Below, in pieces: positions 31,443-39,360 of a DNA stretch of 61,489 nucleotides. The notes beneath the pieces are model-generated. The model did no database searches. It saw only the letters and a list, made by a program, of their open reading frames with translations, and was not told the DNA's origin. The position numbers were made by a program, and so were the translations under genes. Source of the stretch: Saccharopolyspora kobensis (lineage in GTDB: Bacteria; Actinomycetota; Actinomycetes; Mycobacteriales; Pseudonocardiaceae); NCBI RefSeq assembly GCF_900108315.1, contig NZ_FNVB01000008.1, forward strand, positions 1 to 61,489. Direction: 5' to 3'. Position 1 is the first letter of the stretch; every line of letters starts with the position of its first letter.

Positions 31443-32348
31443 ATGATCTTCGCCAAGCTGCGGCGGCGTCTTACGGCGAGCAAGGGCGGTTCGCCGCGCC
31501 CCGGCGTCTCCAACTTCCTTCCGACCCCGCTGGACAGCGGTGTCATCACCTGCCAGGTGCAGGACGAGCGGGGGCAGCTGCTGCCCGGAGCGGCCGTGAC
31601 GCTGGTGGGCAGGCTCAACCAGCGGACCGCGCACGGCATCACCGACAGCTACGGCAGCTTCGCGACCTCGATCGCACCGGGCACGCACCGGCTGTCGATC
31701 AGCGCGGGCGGCTACCGCCGCTACAGCACGCAGGTGGAGGTGGGCGTCAACCGGCACGTCCAGCTCGGCACCGTCCGGCTGTCGCCGGACGAATCGCTGG
31801 AGCCGCCGATCCCCGGCCGCTACCGGTTCGACCCGTACCACACCGAGATCCGGTTCGTCGCCCCGCACATCGGCATGTCCAAGATCCACGGCATGTTCAA
31901 GGAGTTCGACGGCGTCGTGCAGGTCGCGGAGCGGTTCGAGGACTCCCGGATCGAGGTGGCGATCAACGCGGCGAGCATCGAGACCGGCGTCAAGATGCGC
32001 GACGACCACCTGCGCTCGGCCGACTTCTTCGACGTCGCCAACCACCCGCACATCCGGTTCACCAGCGACCGGTTCACGCACCTGCGGGCGGACCGCTGGT
32101 CGGTCAGCGGGCACCTGACGCTGCGCGGCACCACCCGCCCGGTCGAGCTGGCCACGACCTACCTGGGTCAGCGCAAGTGGCAGGGCCCGGGCTTCGACGG
32201 CGACCTGCGGGTGGCCTGCCACTCCACGGCGACCCTGCGCCGCGAGGACTACTCGGTCGACTGGAAGGCGACGCTGGCCAAGGGGATCGCGGTGGTCGGC
32301 CCCACCATCGACCTGGAGATCGGCGTCCAGGCCGTCATGGAGCAGTGA
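31443..32348 (+). CDS. YceI-family protein with N-terminal carboxypeptidase-regulatory-like domain
   Basis: 301 residues from ATG 31443 (AGGAAGG upstream). Residues ~30-115 form a beta-sandwich resembling CarboxypepD_reg domains (GVITCQVQDERGQLLPGAAVTL, YGSFATSIAPGTHRLSISAGGYR). Residues ~125-300 form a YceI lipocalin-like barrel (GRYRFDPYHTEIRFVAPHIGM, DHLRSADFFDVANHPHIRF, LTLRGTTRPVEL). YceI barrels bind polyisoprenoids. No signal peptide is evident, so it is probably cytoplasmic or membrane-associated. Close to isoprenoid-quinone genes but not in an operon with them. Confidence 0.88.
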   Translation: MIFAKLRRRLTASKGGSPRPGVSNFLPTPLDSGVITCQVQDERGQLLPGAAVTLVGRLNQRTAHGITDSYGSFATSIAPGTHRLSISAGGYRRYSTQVEVGVNRHVQLGTVRLSPDESLEPPIPGRYRFDPYHTEIRFVAPHIGMSKIHGMFKEFDGVVQVAERFEDSRIEVAINAASIETGVKMRDDHLRSADFFDVANHPHIRFTSDRFTHLRADRWSVSGHLTLRGTTRPVELATTYLGQRKWQGPGFDGDLRVACHSTATLRREDYSVDWKATLAKGIAVVGPTIDLEIGVQAVMEQ

Positions 32349-32428
32349 CTGCGGCCCACCGTCGTCCACGGACAGCTCCACCGGCGCGTCGCGCGCCCGA
32401 CACACCGGCGGCGCGTCGGGATCTGCGC

Positions 32429-32468
32429 AATTTCAATTGAAATCGGACGTCTGATTTCAATTGAAATT
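32429..32468. repeat. Palindrome array, locus 1 (two units)
   Basis: Two AATTTCAATTGAAAT-type palindromes centred at 32436.5 and 32460.5, 24 bp apart, with GACGTC midway. The GC-rich companion CCGACACACCGGCGGCGCGT lies just upstream (32395-32420). It sits downstream of the yceI-fusion gene in a convergent gap, and its base content differs sharply from the surrounding GC-rich DNA. Confidence 0.9.
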
Positions 32469-32478
32469 GTGCAACCAC

Positions 32479-32508
32479 GAAGGGCACCGCCGGGCGGCGG
32501 TGCCCTTC
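32479..32508. terminator. Strong hairpin between convergent yceI-fusion and ddaH genes
   Basis: Perfect 13-bp arms GAAGGGCACCGCC and GGCGGTGCCCTTC around GGGC. It probably terminates transcription from both sides. There is no long U-tract. Confidence 0.75.
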
Positions 32509-32524
32509 GCCCTTCCCCGTCCCC

Positions 32525-32620
32525 CTCGGTCAGGAGCGCCGTTCGAGCCCGGTGTCCTCGGTCAGGAGCGCCGTTCGAGCGCGTTCTTCTCCGTCAGGAG
32601 TGCAGTTCGAGCGTGCAGCA
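32525..32620. repeat. Three tandem 32-bp units at the 3' end of ddaH
   Basis: Units start at 32525, 32557 and 32589; each holds CTCSGTCAGGAGYGCMGTTCGAG. The third unit contains the real last codons and stop of ddaH; the other two are duplicates downstream of the stop, each again bearing a stop in phase. Confidence 0.7.
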
Positions 32621-33448
32621 CTTCGGGCCGCCGCCGGACTTCCGGAGTTCCGAGATGTCCACCAGGATCGGCTCGTAGCCGCGGTCGGCCAGCTGGGCGG
32701 CCAGGCCGGTCGCCTCGGTCGGCAGCACCACGTGCCTGCCGTCGGAGACGCCGTTGAGGCCCAGGCAGGCCGCGTCGGCGGCGGTCGCGATCACCGCGTC
32801 CGGGAACATCCGCTGCAGCACTCGGCGGGAACCGGCCGAGAACGCCTCCGGGTAGTAGGCGATGCGCGCGTCCGCGCCGCGCTGCAGGACGAACAGCGCG
32901 GTGTCCAGGTGGTAGTAGCGCGGGTCGATCAGGCGCAGCGACACCACCGGGACGCCGAGCACCTCCTGCGCCTCGGCGTGCGCCTCCGGGTCGGTGCGGA
33001 AGCCGCTGCCCGCCAGCAGGACCTGCCCGGTCCAGGCGAAGTCGCCCTCGGCCTCGTTGATCCGGGACGGCATGACCAGGTCGCGGTAGCCGCGGGTGGT
33101 GAACCAGCGCCGGAAGTGCTCGGCCTCCGCCGCCCGCTGCGGCGCGCGGAACCGGGCGCCGAGCACCCGGCCGTCGATCACGGTCGCCGAGTTGGCCGCG
33201 AAGACCATGTCCGGCAGGCCGGGCTGGGGCTCGATGACCTCGACGGTGTGGCCGAGGCGCTCGTAAGTGCGCTTGAGCTCGTCCCACTGGGCCATCGCGC
33301 GGTCGGCGTCCACCGGGGTTCCGGGGTCCATCCACGGGTTGATGGAGTACTCGACGGTGAAGTACTTCGGCGGGCACATCAGGTAGTGCCGCGGCGTGGC
33401 GCGCGGCGTCTGGATCGGTTGGGCAGCCTGATCGGCGATGACCGTCAT
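32594..33448 (-). CDS. ddaH: Dimethylarginine dimethylaminohydrolase (amidinotransferase superfamily)
   Basis: 284 residues, normal for DDAH. Motifs: YLMCPPKYFTVEYSINPWM, DMVFAANSATVIDG (substrate Asp), ARFRAPQRAAEAEHFRRWF, INEAEGDF, a histidine region (DPRYYHLDTALFVL) and the catalytic Cys in GGGPKCCTLELHS. It hydrolyses methylated arginine to citrulline and dimethylamine; a related arginine- or ornithine-handling role is possible. Divergent from an Lrp/AsnC gene, which is its likely regulator. Its 3' end is followed by two extra tandem copies of its final codons. Confidence 0.9.
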   Translation of the reverse strand: MTVIADQAAQPIQTPRATPRHYLMCPPKYFTVEYSINPWMDPGTPVDADRAMAQWDELKRTYERLGHTVEVIEPQPGLPDMVFAANSATVIDGRVLGARFRAPQRAAEAEHFRRWFTTRGYRDLVMPSRINEAEGDFAWTGQVLLAGSGFRTDPEAHAEAQEVLGVPVVSLRLIDPRYYHLDTALFVLQRGADARIAYYPEAFSAGSRRVLQRMFPDAVIATAADAACLGLNGVSDGRHVVLPTEATGLAAQLADRGYEPILVDISELRKSGGGPKCCTLELHS

Positions 33449-33449
33449 G

Positions 33450-33503
33450 AATCGAAATGTAAGCGGTGGCCGGAACAGCCATCAATAACGCTACGTTCGA
33501 TTT
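33450..33503. promoter_or_regulatory. Inverted repeat in the ddaH-Lrp intergenic region
   Basis: AATCGAAATGTA (33450-33461) and TACGTTCGATT (33492-33502) are imperfect inverted arms 30 bp apart, flanking the short divergent promoter. The arms are AT-rich against the background. Lrp/AsnC proteins typically bind paired sites of this sort near their own gene. Inference. Confidence 0.45.
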
Positions 33504-33522
33504 TTGCGGCAGAATGTTGCGT

Positions 33523-33966
33523 ATGGACGTCCTGGATCAACGAATCATTTCGCACCTGGTCGCCGACGCTCGGGCCAGCTACGCGGAGATCGGCGCGGAG
33601 GTGGGCCTGTCCGCGCCCGCGGTGAAGCGGCGCGTGGACAAGCTGCTGGACCTGGGCGTGCTGCAGGGCTTCACCGCGGTCGTGGACCCGGAGGCGCTGG
33701 GCTGGGGAACGGAGGCCTTCGTCGAGGTGCACTGCTCCGGGAACGTCCCCGCGCACCGGATCCGCACCGGGCTGGAGCCGCTGCCGGAAGTCGTCGCGGC
33801 CTACACCGTCTCCGGCCAGGCCGACGCGATCGTCCACCTGCGCGCGGCGAACATCCACCACCTGGAAGAGGCCATGGAGCGCCTGCGGTCGGTCGAGTTC
33901 GTCAGCCGGACGGTCTCCACCGTCGTGCTCTCCCGCCTGCTGGAGCGCCAGCCCCAGCCCGAGTGA
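33523..33966 (+). CDS. Lrp/AsnC family transcriptional regulator
   Basis: 147 residues from ATG 33523 (MDVLDQRI; ATG 33514 is also possible). N-terminal helix-turn-helix (ASYAEIGAEVGLSAPAVKRR) and C-terminal RAM/effector domain (VEVHCSGNVPAHRIRTGLEP, VVAAYTVSGQADAIVHL). It is transcribed divergently from ddaH and shares the 74-bp gap that holds the AT-rich inverted repeat, so it probably senses an amino acid such as arginine and controls ddaH. Confidence 0.92.
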   Translation: MDVLDQRIISHLVADARASYAEIGAEVGLSAPAVKRRVDKLLDLGVLQGFTAVVDPEALGWGTEAFVEVHCSGNVPAHRIRTGLEPLPEVVAAYTVSGQADAIVHLRAANIHHLEEAMERLRSVEFVSRTVSTVVLSRLLERQPQPE

Positions 33967-33970
33967 CCGC

Positions 33971-34963
33971 TCAGCCGCCGTTCCAGGAGGTGAAGCCGGC
34001 GATCTCGGCGTCCTTGGCCGAGCGGAACCAGACGTCGGCGACGATGTCGTCGTACTGGGGCGATTCCGGGGTGTGGTACTGGCGGGACGCCGAGTGGCCC
34101 TTCACCATCGGGCCGGACCAGCCGCTGTCGCGACCGGGGTGCGGGCCCGCGCCCGGGGTGCGCTGCGGGAGCGGCGGGACGTCCTCGTCGTCGGCGACCG
34201 CGGGCATGACCTGCGTCGCCTCCGCGCCGACCGGCGGCACGTACGGCGTCTCCGGCTGGGCACCGCTCTTCTGCTCCGACTCGAACAGCGATCGCAGCTG
34301 GCCGGACAGGCGCTCGGCGTCCTCCAGCTGGCCGGAGAAGGAGGCCGCCGGCTCTTCGCGGCCGACCGGCGTCACCGCCGTGTCGGGCTCCGGCGCTTCC
34401 TCCGGGGCGGAGCCGCTCGGCCCCTCCTCCTTCGGCTCGACGCCAGGCCCGGCCCAGGTGTCGGTGTCGTCCTTCGGCTCGGCAGGCCCTCGCCAGGTGT
34501 CGGCATCGCCCGCCGAGCCCGCGGGCCCGACCCACGTGTCGCCCTTCGGCTCGGCAGCCGCCGCCGCGCCGTCCGGGATCCGCGGCTGGACCGCGGTCAC
34601 CGCCGGGTCGGGTCGGTCTTCCGGCGGTTCCTCGTCCCACTTGCGGAACCAGGTGTTCTCGGTGTCCTCTTCCGGCTGCAGGCGCGGGTCGGCCCACGCG
34701 CGCGGCGGGCGGTCCCAGTCGCCGATCGGCGGCTCGTCCGGGTCGCGCGGGCGCGTCGGCCGCAGCAGCGCCAGCGGTTCCCGCGCGGTGTCCGGCTCGT
34801 CGTAGTCGGCAGGCCGGTCGTAGTCGTCGTAGTCCGGGTACTCGGCGGCCTCCGCCAGGCGCCGCTGCAGCGGGCGGACGAACAGCAGCCAGGTGATCAG
34901 GGCGCCGAGCGCGAACGCGGCGAGGCTCCACAGCCACACCTGGGTGAACAGCCAGGTGATCAC
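33971..34963 (-). CDS. Single-pass membrane protein with C-terminal sunset-type domain
   Basis: 330 residues. N-terminal helix (WLFTQVWLWSLAAFALGALITWLLFV), then about 230 residues of acidic, Pro-rich, repetitive linker (several DTWxGPAxPK units). It ends with the compact motif VKGHSASRQYHTPESPQYDD, IVADVWFRSAKDAEIAGF. This ending is characteristic of the small sunset-type domain found at the C-termini of many actinobacterial membrane proteins (recall; function unknown). Convergent with the Lrp gene, with a 4-bp gap. Possibly a cell-envelope component. Confidence 0.75.
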   Translation of the reverse strand: MITWLFTQVWLWSLAAFALGALITWLLFVRPLQRRLAEAAEYPDYDDYDRPADYDEPDTAREPLALLRPTRPRDPDEPPIGDWDRPPRAWADPRLQPEEDTENTWFRKWDEEPPEDRPDPAVTAVQPRIPDGAAAAAEPKGDTWVGPAGSAGDADTWRGPAEPKDDTDTWAGPGVEPKEEGPSGSAPEEAPEPDTAVTPVGREEPAASFSGQLEDAERLSGQLRSLFESEQKSGAQPETPYVPPVGAEATQVMPAVADDEDVPPLPQRTPGAGPHPGRDSGWSGPMVKGHSASRQYHTPESPQYDDIVADVWFRSAKDAEIAGFTSWNGG

Positions 34964-35070
34964 GAGAGATGTCCTTCCTCAGCGCCGCCGGTGGTTCCCG
35001 GCATGCCTACCACGGAGCGGCACCGCGCCGAGGCGGTGTGATCGGCTCGTGATCGCAATCCGGCCACCGC

Positions 35071-36099
35071 TCAGCGGGTCCGCGCCACCACGTAGTCGAC
35101 CAGCACGGACAGCGCTTCGCGGGCCGGGGTGTCCGGCAGCGAGGCGAGCTCCTTGCGGGCGTCGGCGGCGTACTCGTCCAAGGTCGCGCGAGTGCGCTCC
35201 AAGCCGTTCGACGCGCGCAGCAGCTCCAGCGCTTCGCGCACCTCGGCGTCGTCGGACAGCGCGCGGGAAAGCAGGTCGCGCAGCCGGGGATCGGTCTCCG
35301 GGTCGGCCAGCGCGTACAGCATCGGCAGCGTGCGCACGCCCTCGCGGAGATCGGTGCCCGGCGTCTTGCCGGACTCGTCGGCCGGCGAGGCGATGTCGAT
35401 GATGTCGTCGGAGATCTGGAAACCGATGCCGATGAGCCGGCCGATCCGCTCCAGCGACTCGACGATCGCCTGGTCCGCGCCGGAGAACCACGCGCCGAAC
35501 CGGCCCGCGGTGGCGATCAGCGAACCGGTCTTCTCGAAGACCACCTGCAGGTAGAACTCCACGGCGTCCTCGTCGGGGCCGACCCCGACGGTCTCCCGCA
35601 TCTGCCCGGTGACCAGCAGCTCGAAGGTGCGCGCCATCTCGCGGACCGCTTCCGCGCCGAGGTCGGCGATCAGCGCCGACGCCTGCGCGAACAGGAAGTC
35701 CCCGGTCAGGATGGCGATCGAGTTGTCCCAGCGGGCGTTGGCGCTGGTCGCGCCGCGCCGCATGGTCGCCTCGTCCATCACGTCGTCGTGGTAGAGCGTG
35801 GCCAGGTGGATCATCTCCACCACCGCGGCGGACTTGATCACCGCCGCCGCCTGCGGGTCGCCGAACTGCGCGGCCAGCAGGGTGAACAGCGGCCGGAACC
35901 GCTTGCCCCCGGCGTCGACCAGGTGCAGCGAGGTGCGGGTGGCGAACTCGAAGTCGCTCTGCACCGAGTCGTGCAGCAACCGCTCCACCCGAGCGATGCC
36001 CTGCTGCACCGACTCGGCCAACGCCGCGTCGGTGATGTCGATCCCGATCCCACTGCCCTTGATCAGCTCGCTGATCGGGTCTCCCGCTGGCCTGCTCAC
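35071..36099 (-). CDS. Long-chain all-trans polyprenyl diphosphate synthase
   Basis: 342 residues from a GTG. Trans-isoprenyl diphosphate synthase: GGKRFRPLF, first Asp-rich motif DDVMD in LYHDDVMDEATMRRG, second Asp-rich motif DDIID in GFQISDDIIDIASP. The residue five before the first motif is small-to-medium (LATLYHDD), consistent with long products. Probable side chain for menaquinone; related mycobacterial gene is grcC1, next to menJ and htpX. It lies 48 bp downstream of nuoN on the same strand and could be cotranscribed. Confidence 0.92.
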   Translation of the reverse strand: MSRPAGDPISELIKGSGIGIDITDAALAESVQQGIARVERLLHDSVQSDFEFATRTSLHLVDAGGKRFRPLFTLLAAQFGDPQAAAVIKSAAVVEMIHLATLYHDDVMDEATMRRGATSANARWDNSIAILTGDFLFAQASALIADLGAEAVREMARTFELLVTGQMRETVGVGPDEDAVEFYLQVVFEKTGSLIATAGRFGAWFSGADQAIVESLERIGRLIGIGFQISDDIIDIASPADESGKTPGTDLREGVRTLPMLYALADPETDPRLRDLLSRALSDDAEVREALELLRASNGLERTRATLDEYAADARKELASLPDTPAREALSVLVDYVVARTR

Positions 36100-36147
36100 G
36101 TCACCGTCGCCTTCGCTCCCCCAACGATCGCCCTACCGGCGTGCACT

Positions 36148-37728
36148 CTACGACACGAAGCCACCGACGTTCGCCCAGTCCAGCGCCAACGTCGGCAGCA
36201 CGCCCAGCAACAGCGTGACGACCACACCGAGCGTGATCGCGGCTGTCGTGAACGCACCCGGCACGCTGACGGTGGGGCCGTCCGCGGCGGGTTCCCGGAA
36301 GTACATCAGCACGATGACACGGAGGTAGAAGAAGGCGGCAACCGCACTGGCCAGCAGGGCGACCACCACCAGCGGGGCCATCCCGTCGGCCAGCGCCGCC
36401 TCGAAGACCACGAACTTCCCGATGAAACCGCTCGTCAGCGGGATGCCGGCGAGGGCGAACAGCAGGAAGGTGAACACCCCGGCGACCAGCGGCGAGCGCT
36501 TCGCCAGGCCCGCCCAGTCGGAGAGGTGAGTTGCCTCACCATCGGAGCGCCGCACCAGGCTGATCACGCCGAAGATGGCGATCGTGCTGAACCCGTAGGC
36601 CAGCAGGTAGAACAGCGTGCCGGACAGGCCGCGCTCGGTCAGGGCCAGCGAACCGACCAGCATGAAACCGGCGTGCGCCACCGAGGAGTAGGCGATCATC
36701 CGCTTGATGTCGGTCTGGGTCAGGCCGAGCACCACGCCGATCACCATCGAGGCGATCGCGACGGCCCACAGCACGCCGTTCCACTCCCAGCTCGACGCCT
36801 GGAAGGCGACCTGCAGCACCCGCAGGATCGCGCCGAAGGCCGCGACCTTGGTGCAGGCGGCCATGAAACCGGTCACCGCGGTCGGGGCGCCCTGGTAGAC
36901 GTCCGGCGTCCAGGTGTGGAACGGGCCGACGGAGGCCTTGAACAGCAGACCCACCAGCAGCAGGCCGAGGCCGGCGAACAGCAGCGTGTCCGAGCGGTCC
37001 GATCCGGCGGTGGCGTCGGCGATGGCCTGCAGCTTCACCGAGCCCGCGTAGCCGTAGAGCAGCGCCAGGCCGTACAGGAAGAACGCCGAGGCGAAGGCGC
37101 CGAGCAGGAAGTACTTCACCGCGGCTTCCTGCGAGAGCAGCCGGCGCCGCTTGGCCAGCCCGCACATCAGGTACAGCGGGAGGCTCAGCGTCTCCAGCGC
37201 GATGAACATGGTCAGCAGGTCGTTCGCCGCGACGAAGACCAGCATGCCGCCGAGCGAGAACAGGGCGAGCGGGAAGACCTCGGTGCGCATGCCCGACACC
37301 GCGGCCGCGGCGCGGCTCATGGTGCCCGGTCCTTCGGAGCGCCGCTCCTCGGAGACGAACGAGCCACCCGGCTCGACCGACCGGTCCGCGATCAGCAGGA
37401 TCGCGGCCAGGCCGAGCGCGAGCAGGGTGCCCCACAGGAACAGGGTGGGCGGGTCGATCGCCAGGGTGTCCGACAGCGTCGTCACCCCGGTGCCGCCCGA
37501 GCGCGCGTAGACGGCCAGCGCGATCCCGGCGGCCACGATGGACACCAGACTCAGCCCGACCTGCACCGGCCACCGCTGGTGCCGCGGCAGGAACGCCTCG
37601 ACCAGGATCGCCACGCAGGCCGCGCCGAGGATGATCAGGATCGGGGCGATCGCCGCGTAGTCGATCGGCGGGATCTCCACGGACTGCGCCTGTGCCAGCG
37701 CGCCCGCGTCCCTCGTCAAGACACCCAC
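36148..37728 (-). CDS. nuoN: NADH-quinone oxidoreductase subunit N
   Basis: 526 residues from a GTG, about 14 membrane helices. Proton-channel antiporter-like subunit: GTLLALGLAAILLIADRSVEP and the conserved LYGYAGSVKL, SVGPFHTWTPDVYQGAPTAV and KRMIAYSSVAHAGFML motifs with channel Lys residues. Terminal gene of the 14-gene nuo operon; begins 2 bp after nuoM. Confidence 0.96.
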   Translation of the reverse strand: MGVLTRDAGALAQAQSVEIPPIDYAAIAPILIILGAACVAILVEAFLPRHQRWPVQVGLSLVSIVAAGIALAVYARSGGTGVTTLSDTLAIDPPTLFLWGTLLALGLAAILLIADRSVEPGGSFVSEERRSEGPGTMSRAAAAVSGMRTEVFPLALFSLGGMLVFVAANDLLTMFIALETLSLPLYLMCGLAKRRRLLSQEAAVKYFLLGAFASAFFLYGLALLYGYAGSVKLQAIADATAGSDRSDTLLFAGLGLLLVGLLFKASVGPFHTWTPDVYQGAPTAVTGFMAACTKVAAFGAILRVLQVAFQASSWEWNGVLWAVAIASMVIGVVLGLTQTDIKRMIAYSSVAHAGFMLVGSLALTERGLSGTLFYLLAYGFSTIAIFGVISLVRRSDGEATHLSDWAGLAKRSPLVAGVFTFLLFALAGIPLTSGFIGKFVVFEAALADGMAPLVVVALLASAVAAFFYLRVIVLMYFREPAADGPTVSVPGAFTTAAITLGVVVTLLLGVLPTLALDWANVGGFVS

Positions 37729-37730
37729 TG

Positions 37731-39308
37731 TCAGTTACCTCCCTGCGAGGTCACGGGGTCGGTGACGCCGACCTCGCTCATGGTTGCCGCGACCGACGGG
37801 TTGATCACGTCCAGCACCGGCTTCGGGTAGAAGCCCAACGCGAGCACCAGCACGATCAGCGGGGTCAGCACGGCGATCTCGCGGGCGCCGAGGTCGGCGA
37901 TCCGGAGCCGGTGCGCGCCCGGCTTGTTCGGGTCGGTGACCGCGCCCGGCCCGCCCGCGGTGCCCAGCAGCGCGTCACCGCGCAGCGGGCCCTGCATGGT
38001 GCGCTGGAAGAGCCACAGCACGTAGACCGCGGCCAGCACCATGCCGATGGTGGCCAGCACGGTGTACACCGGCCGGGTCTCGAAGGAGCCGATGAGCACG
38101 AGGAACTCGCTGATGAACGAGTTCGTGCCGGGCAGCGACAGGGTGCTCAGACCGGCGATCAGCAGCGTGCCCGCCAGCAGCGGCGTCACCTTCGCCATGC
38201 CGCCGTAGTCGGCGATGCGGGTGGAGCCGCCGCGGGTGATCACCATGCCGATCACCAGGATCAGCATGCCGGTGGCGATGCTGTGGTTGACCATGTACGA
38301 CACCGCGCCGACGTGCGACTGCGAGGTGAACGCGAAGATGCCCAGCGCGATGAACCCGAAGTGCGCGATCGAGACGTAGGCGATGAACCGCTTGAAGTCG
38401 GTCTGCCCGAACGCCTGGAACGAGCCGTAGAGCACGCCGACGACCGCCAGCACCAGCACCAGCGGCGCGAGCAGCTGCGAGGCGTCCGGCGTCAGCGGCA
38501 GGCTGTAGCGCAGGAAGCCGAAGGTGCCGACCTTGTCCAGCACGCCGACCACGATCACCGCGACACCGATCGGCGCCTGCTGCGCGGCGTCCGGCAGCCA
38601 GGTGTGGAACGGGATCAGCGGGGCCTTGATGGCGAACGCGGCGAAGAAGCCGAGGAACAGCCACACCTGCACGCTCGTCGGCGCGTCCCGCAGGACCGGC
38701 ACCAGCGTCGCCCAGTCGAAGGTGCCGCGACCGGTGACCTCCGCGGCGTAGACGTAGGCGCCGATCGCCGAGGCCAGCATGATCAGGCCGCCGAGGAAGG
38801 AGTACAGGAAGAACTTCATCGCGGCGTAGGTGCGCTTCTCACCGCCGTAGCTGCCGATGAGGAAGTACATCGGGATCAGCATGATCTCGAACAGCACGTA
38901 GAACAGGAACAGGTCGGTCGCGGCGAACACCGCCACCGTCAGCGCCTGCTCCAGCAGCAGCAGCGAGAAGAACCCGCCGTGCGAGCGCCCCTCCGGCAGC
39001 CGCTCGCCCCAGCTGTAGCCGAGCACCAGCGGGGTGAGCAGCGCGATCACCGCGATCATCACCAGCGCGATGCCGTCCACGCCGAAGGACAGCCGGATGT
39101 CGAACGCCGGGATCCACGCCACCGAGCTGGTGAGCTGCAGCCGCGGTCCGGCCGGGTCGTAGGCGGCCCACGCGGCGAGCGCGAGCACGAGCTCCACCAG
39201 GGAGAACCCGAGCGCGGTCCACTTCGCCGCCGGCGCGTTGCCGCGCAGCAGCGCCACCACCACCGACCCGGCGATCGGCAGCAGGATCAGTGCGACGAGC
39301 AGGGTCAT
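37731..39308 (-). CDS. nuoM: NADH-quinone oxidoreductase subunit M
   Basis: 525 residues. Antiporter-like membrane subunit with VLFEIMLIPMYFLIGSYGG (channel Glu), IKAPLIPFHTWLPDAAQQAP and KRFIAYVSIAHFGFIALGIF. One of three proton-pumping subunits of complex I. It lies between nuoL (52 bp upstream) and nuoN (2 bp downstream). Confidence 0.97.
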   Translation of the reverse strand: MTLLVALILLPIAGSVVVALLRGNAPAAKWTALGFSLVELVLALAAWAAYDPAGPRLQLTSSVAWIPAFDIRLSFGVDGIALVMIAVIALLTPLVLGYSWGERLPEGRSHGGFFSLLLLEQALTVAVFAATDLFLFYVLFEIMLIPMYFLIGSYGGEKRTYAAMKFFLYSFLGGLIMLASAIGAYVYAAEVTGRGTFDWATLVPVLRDAPTSVQVWLFLGFFAAFAIKAPLIPFHTWLPDAAQQAPIGVAVIVVGVLDKVGTFGFLRYSLPLTPDASQLLAPLVLVLAVVGVLYGSFQAFGQTDFKRFIAYVSIAHFGFIALGIFAFTSQSHVGAVSYMVNHSIATGMLILVIGMVITRGGSTRIADYGGMAKVTPLLAGTLLIAGLSTLSLPGTNSFISEFLVLIGSFETRPVYTVLATIGMVLAAVYVLWLFQRTMQGPLRGDALLGTAGGPGAVTDPNKPGAHRLRIADLGAREIAVLTPLIVLVLALGFYPKPVLDVINPSVAATMSEVGVTDPVTSQGGN

Positions 39309-39360
39309 CGGATCTCCTCCCGGAGCTCGCTGCTGGATCCGCAGTGGACGTGCGATCGGG

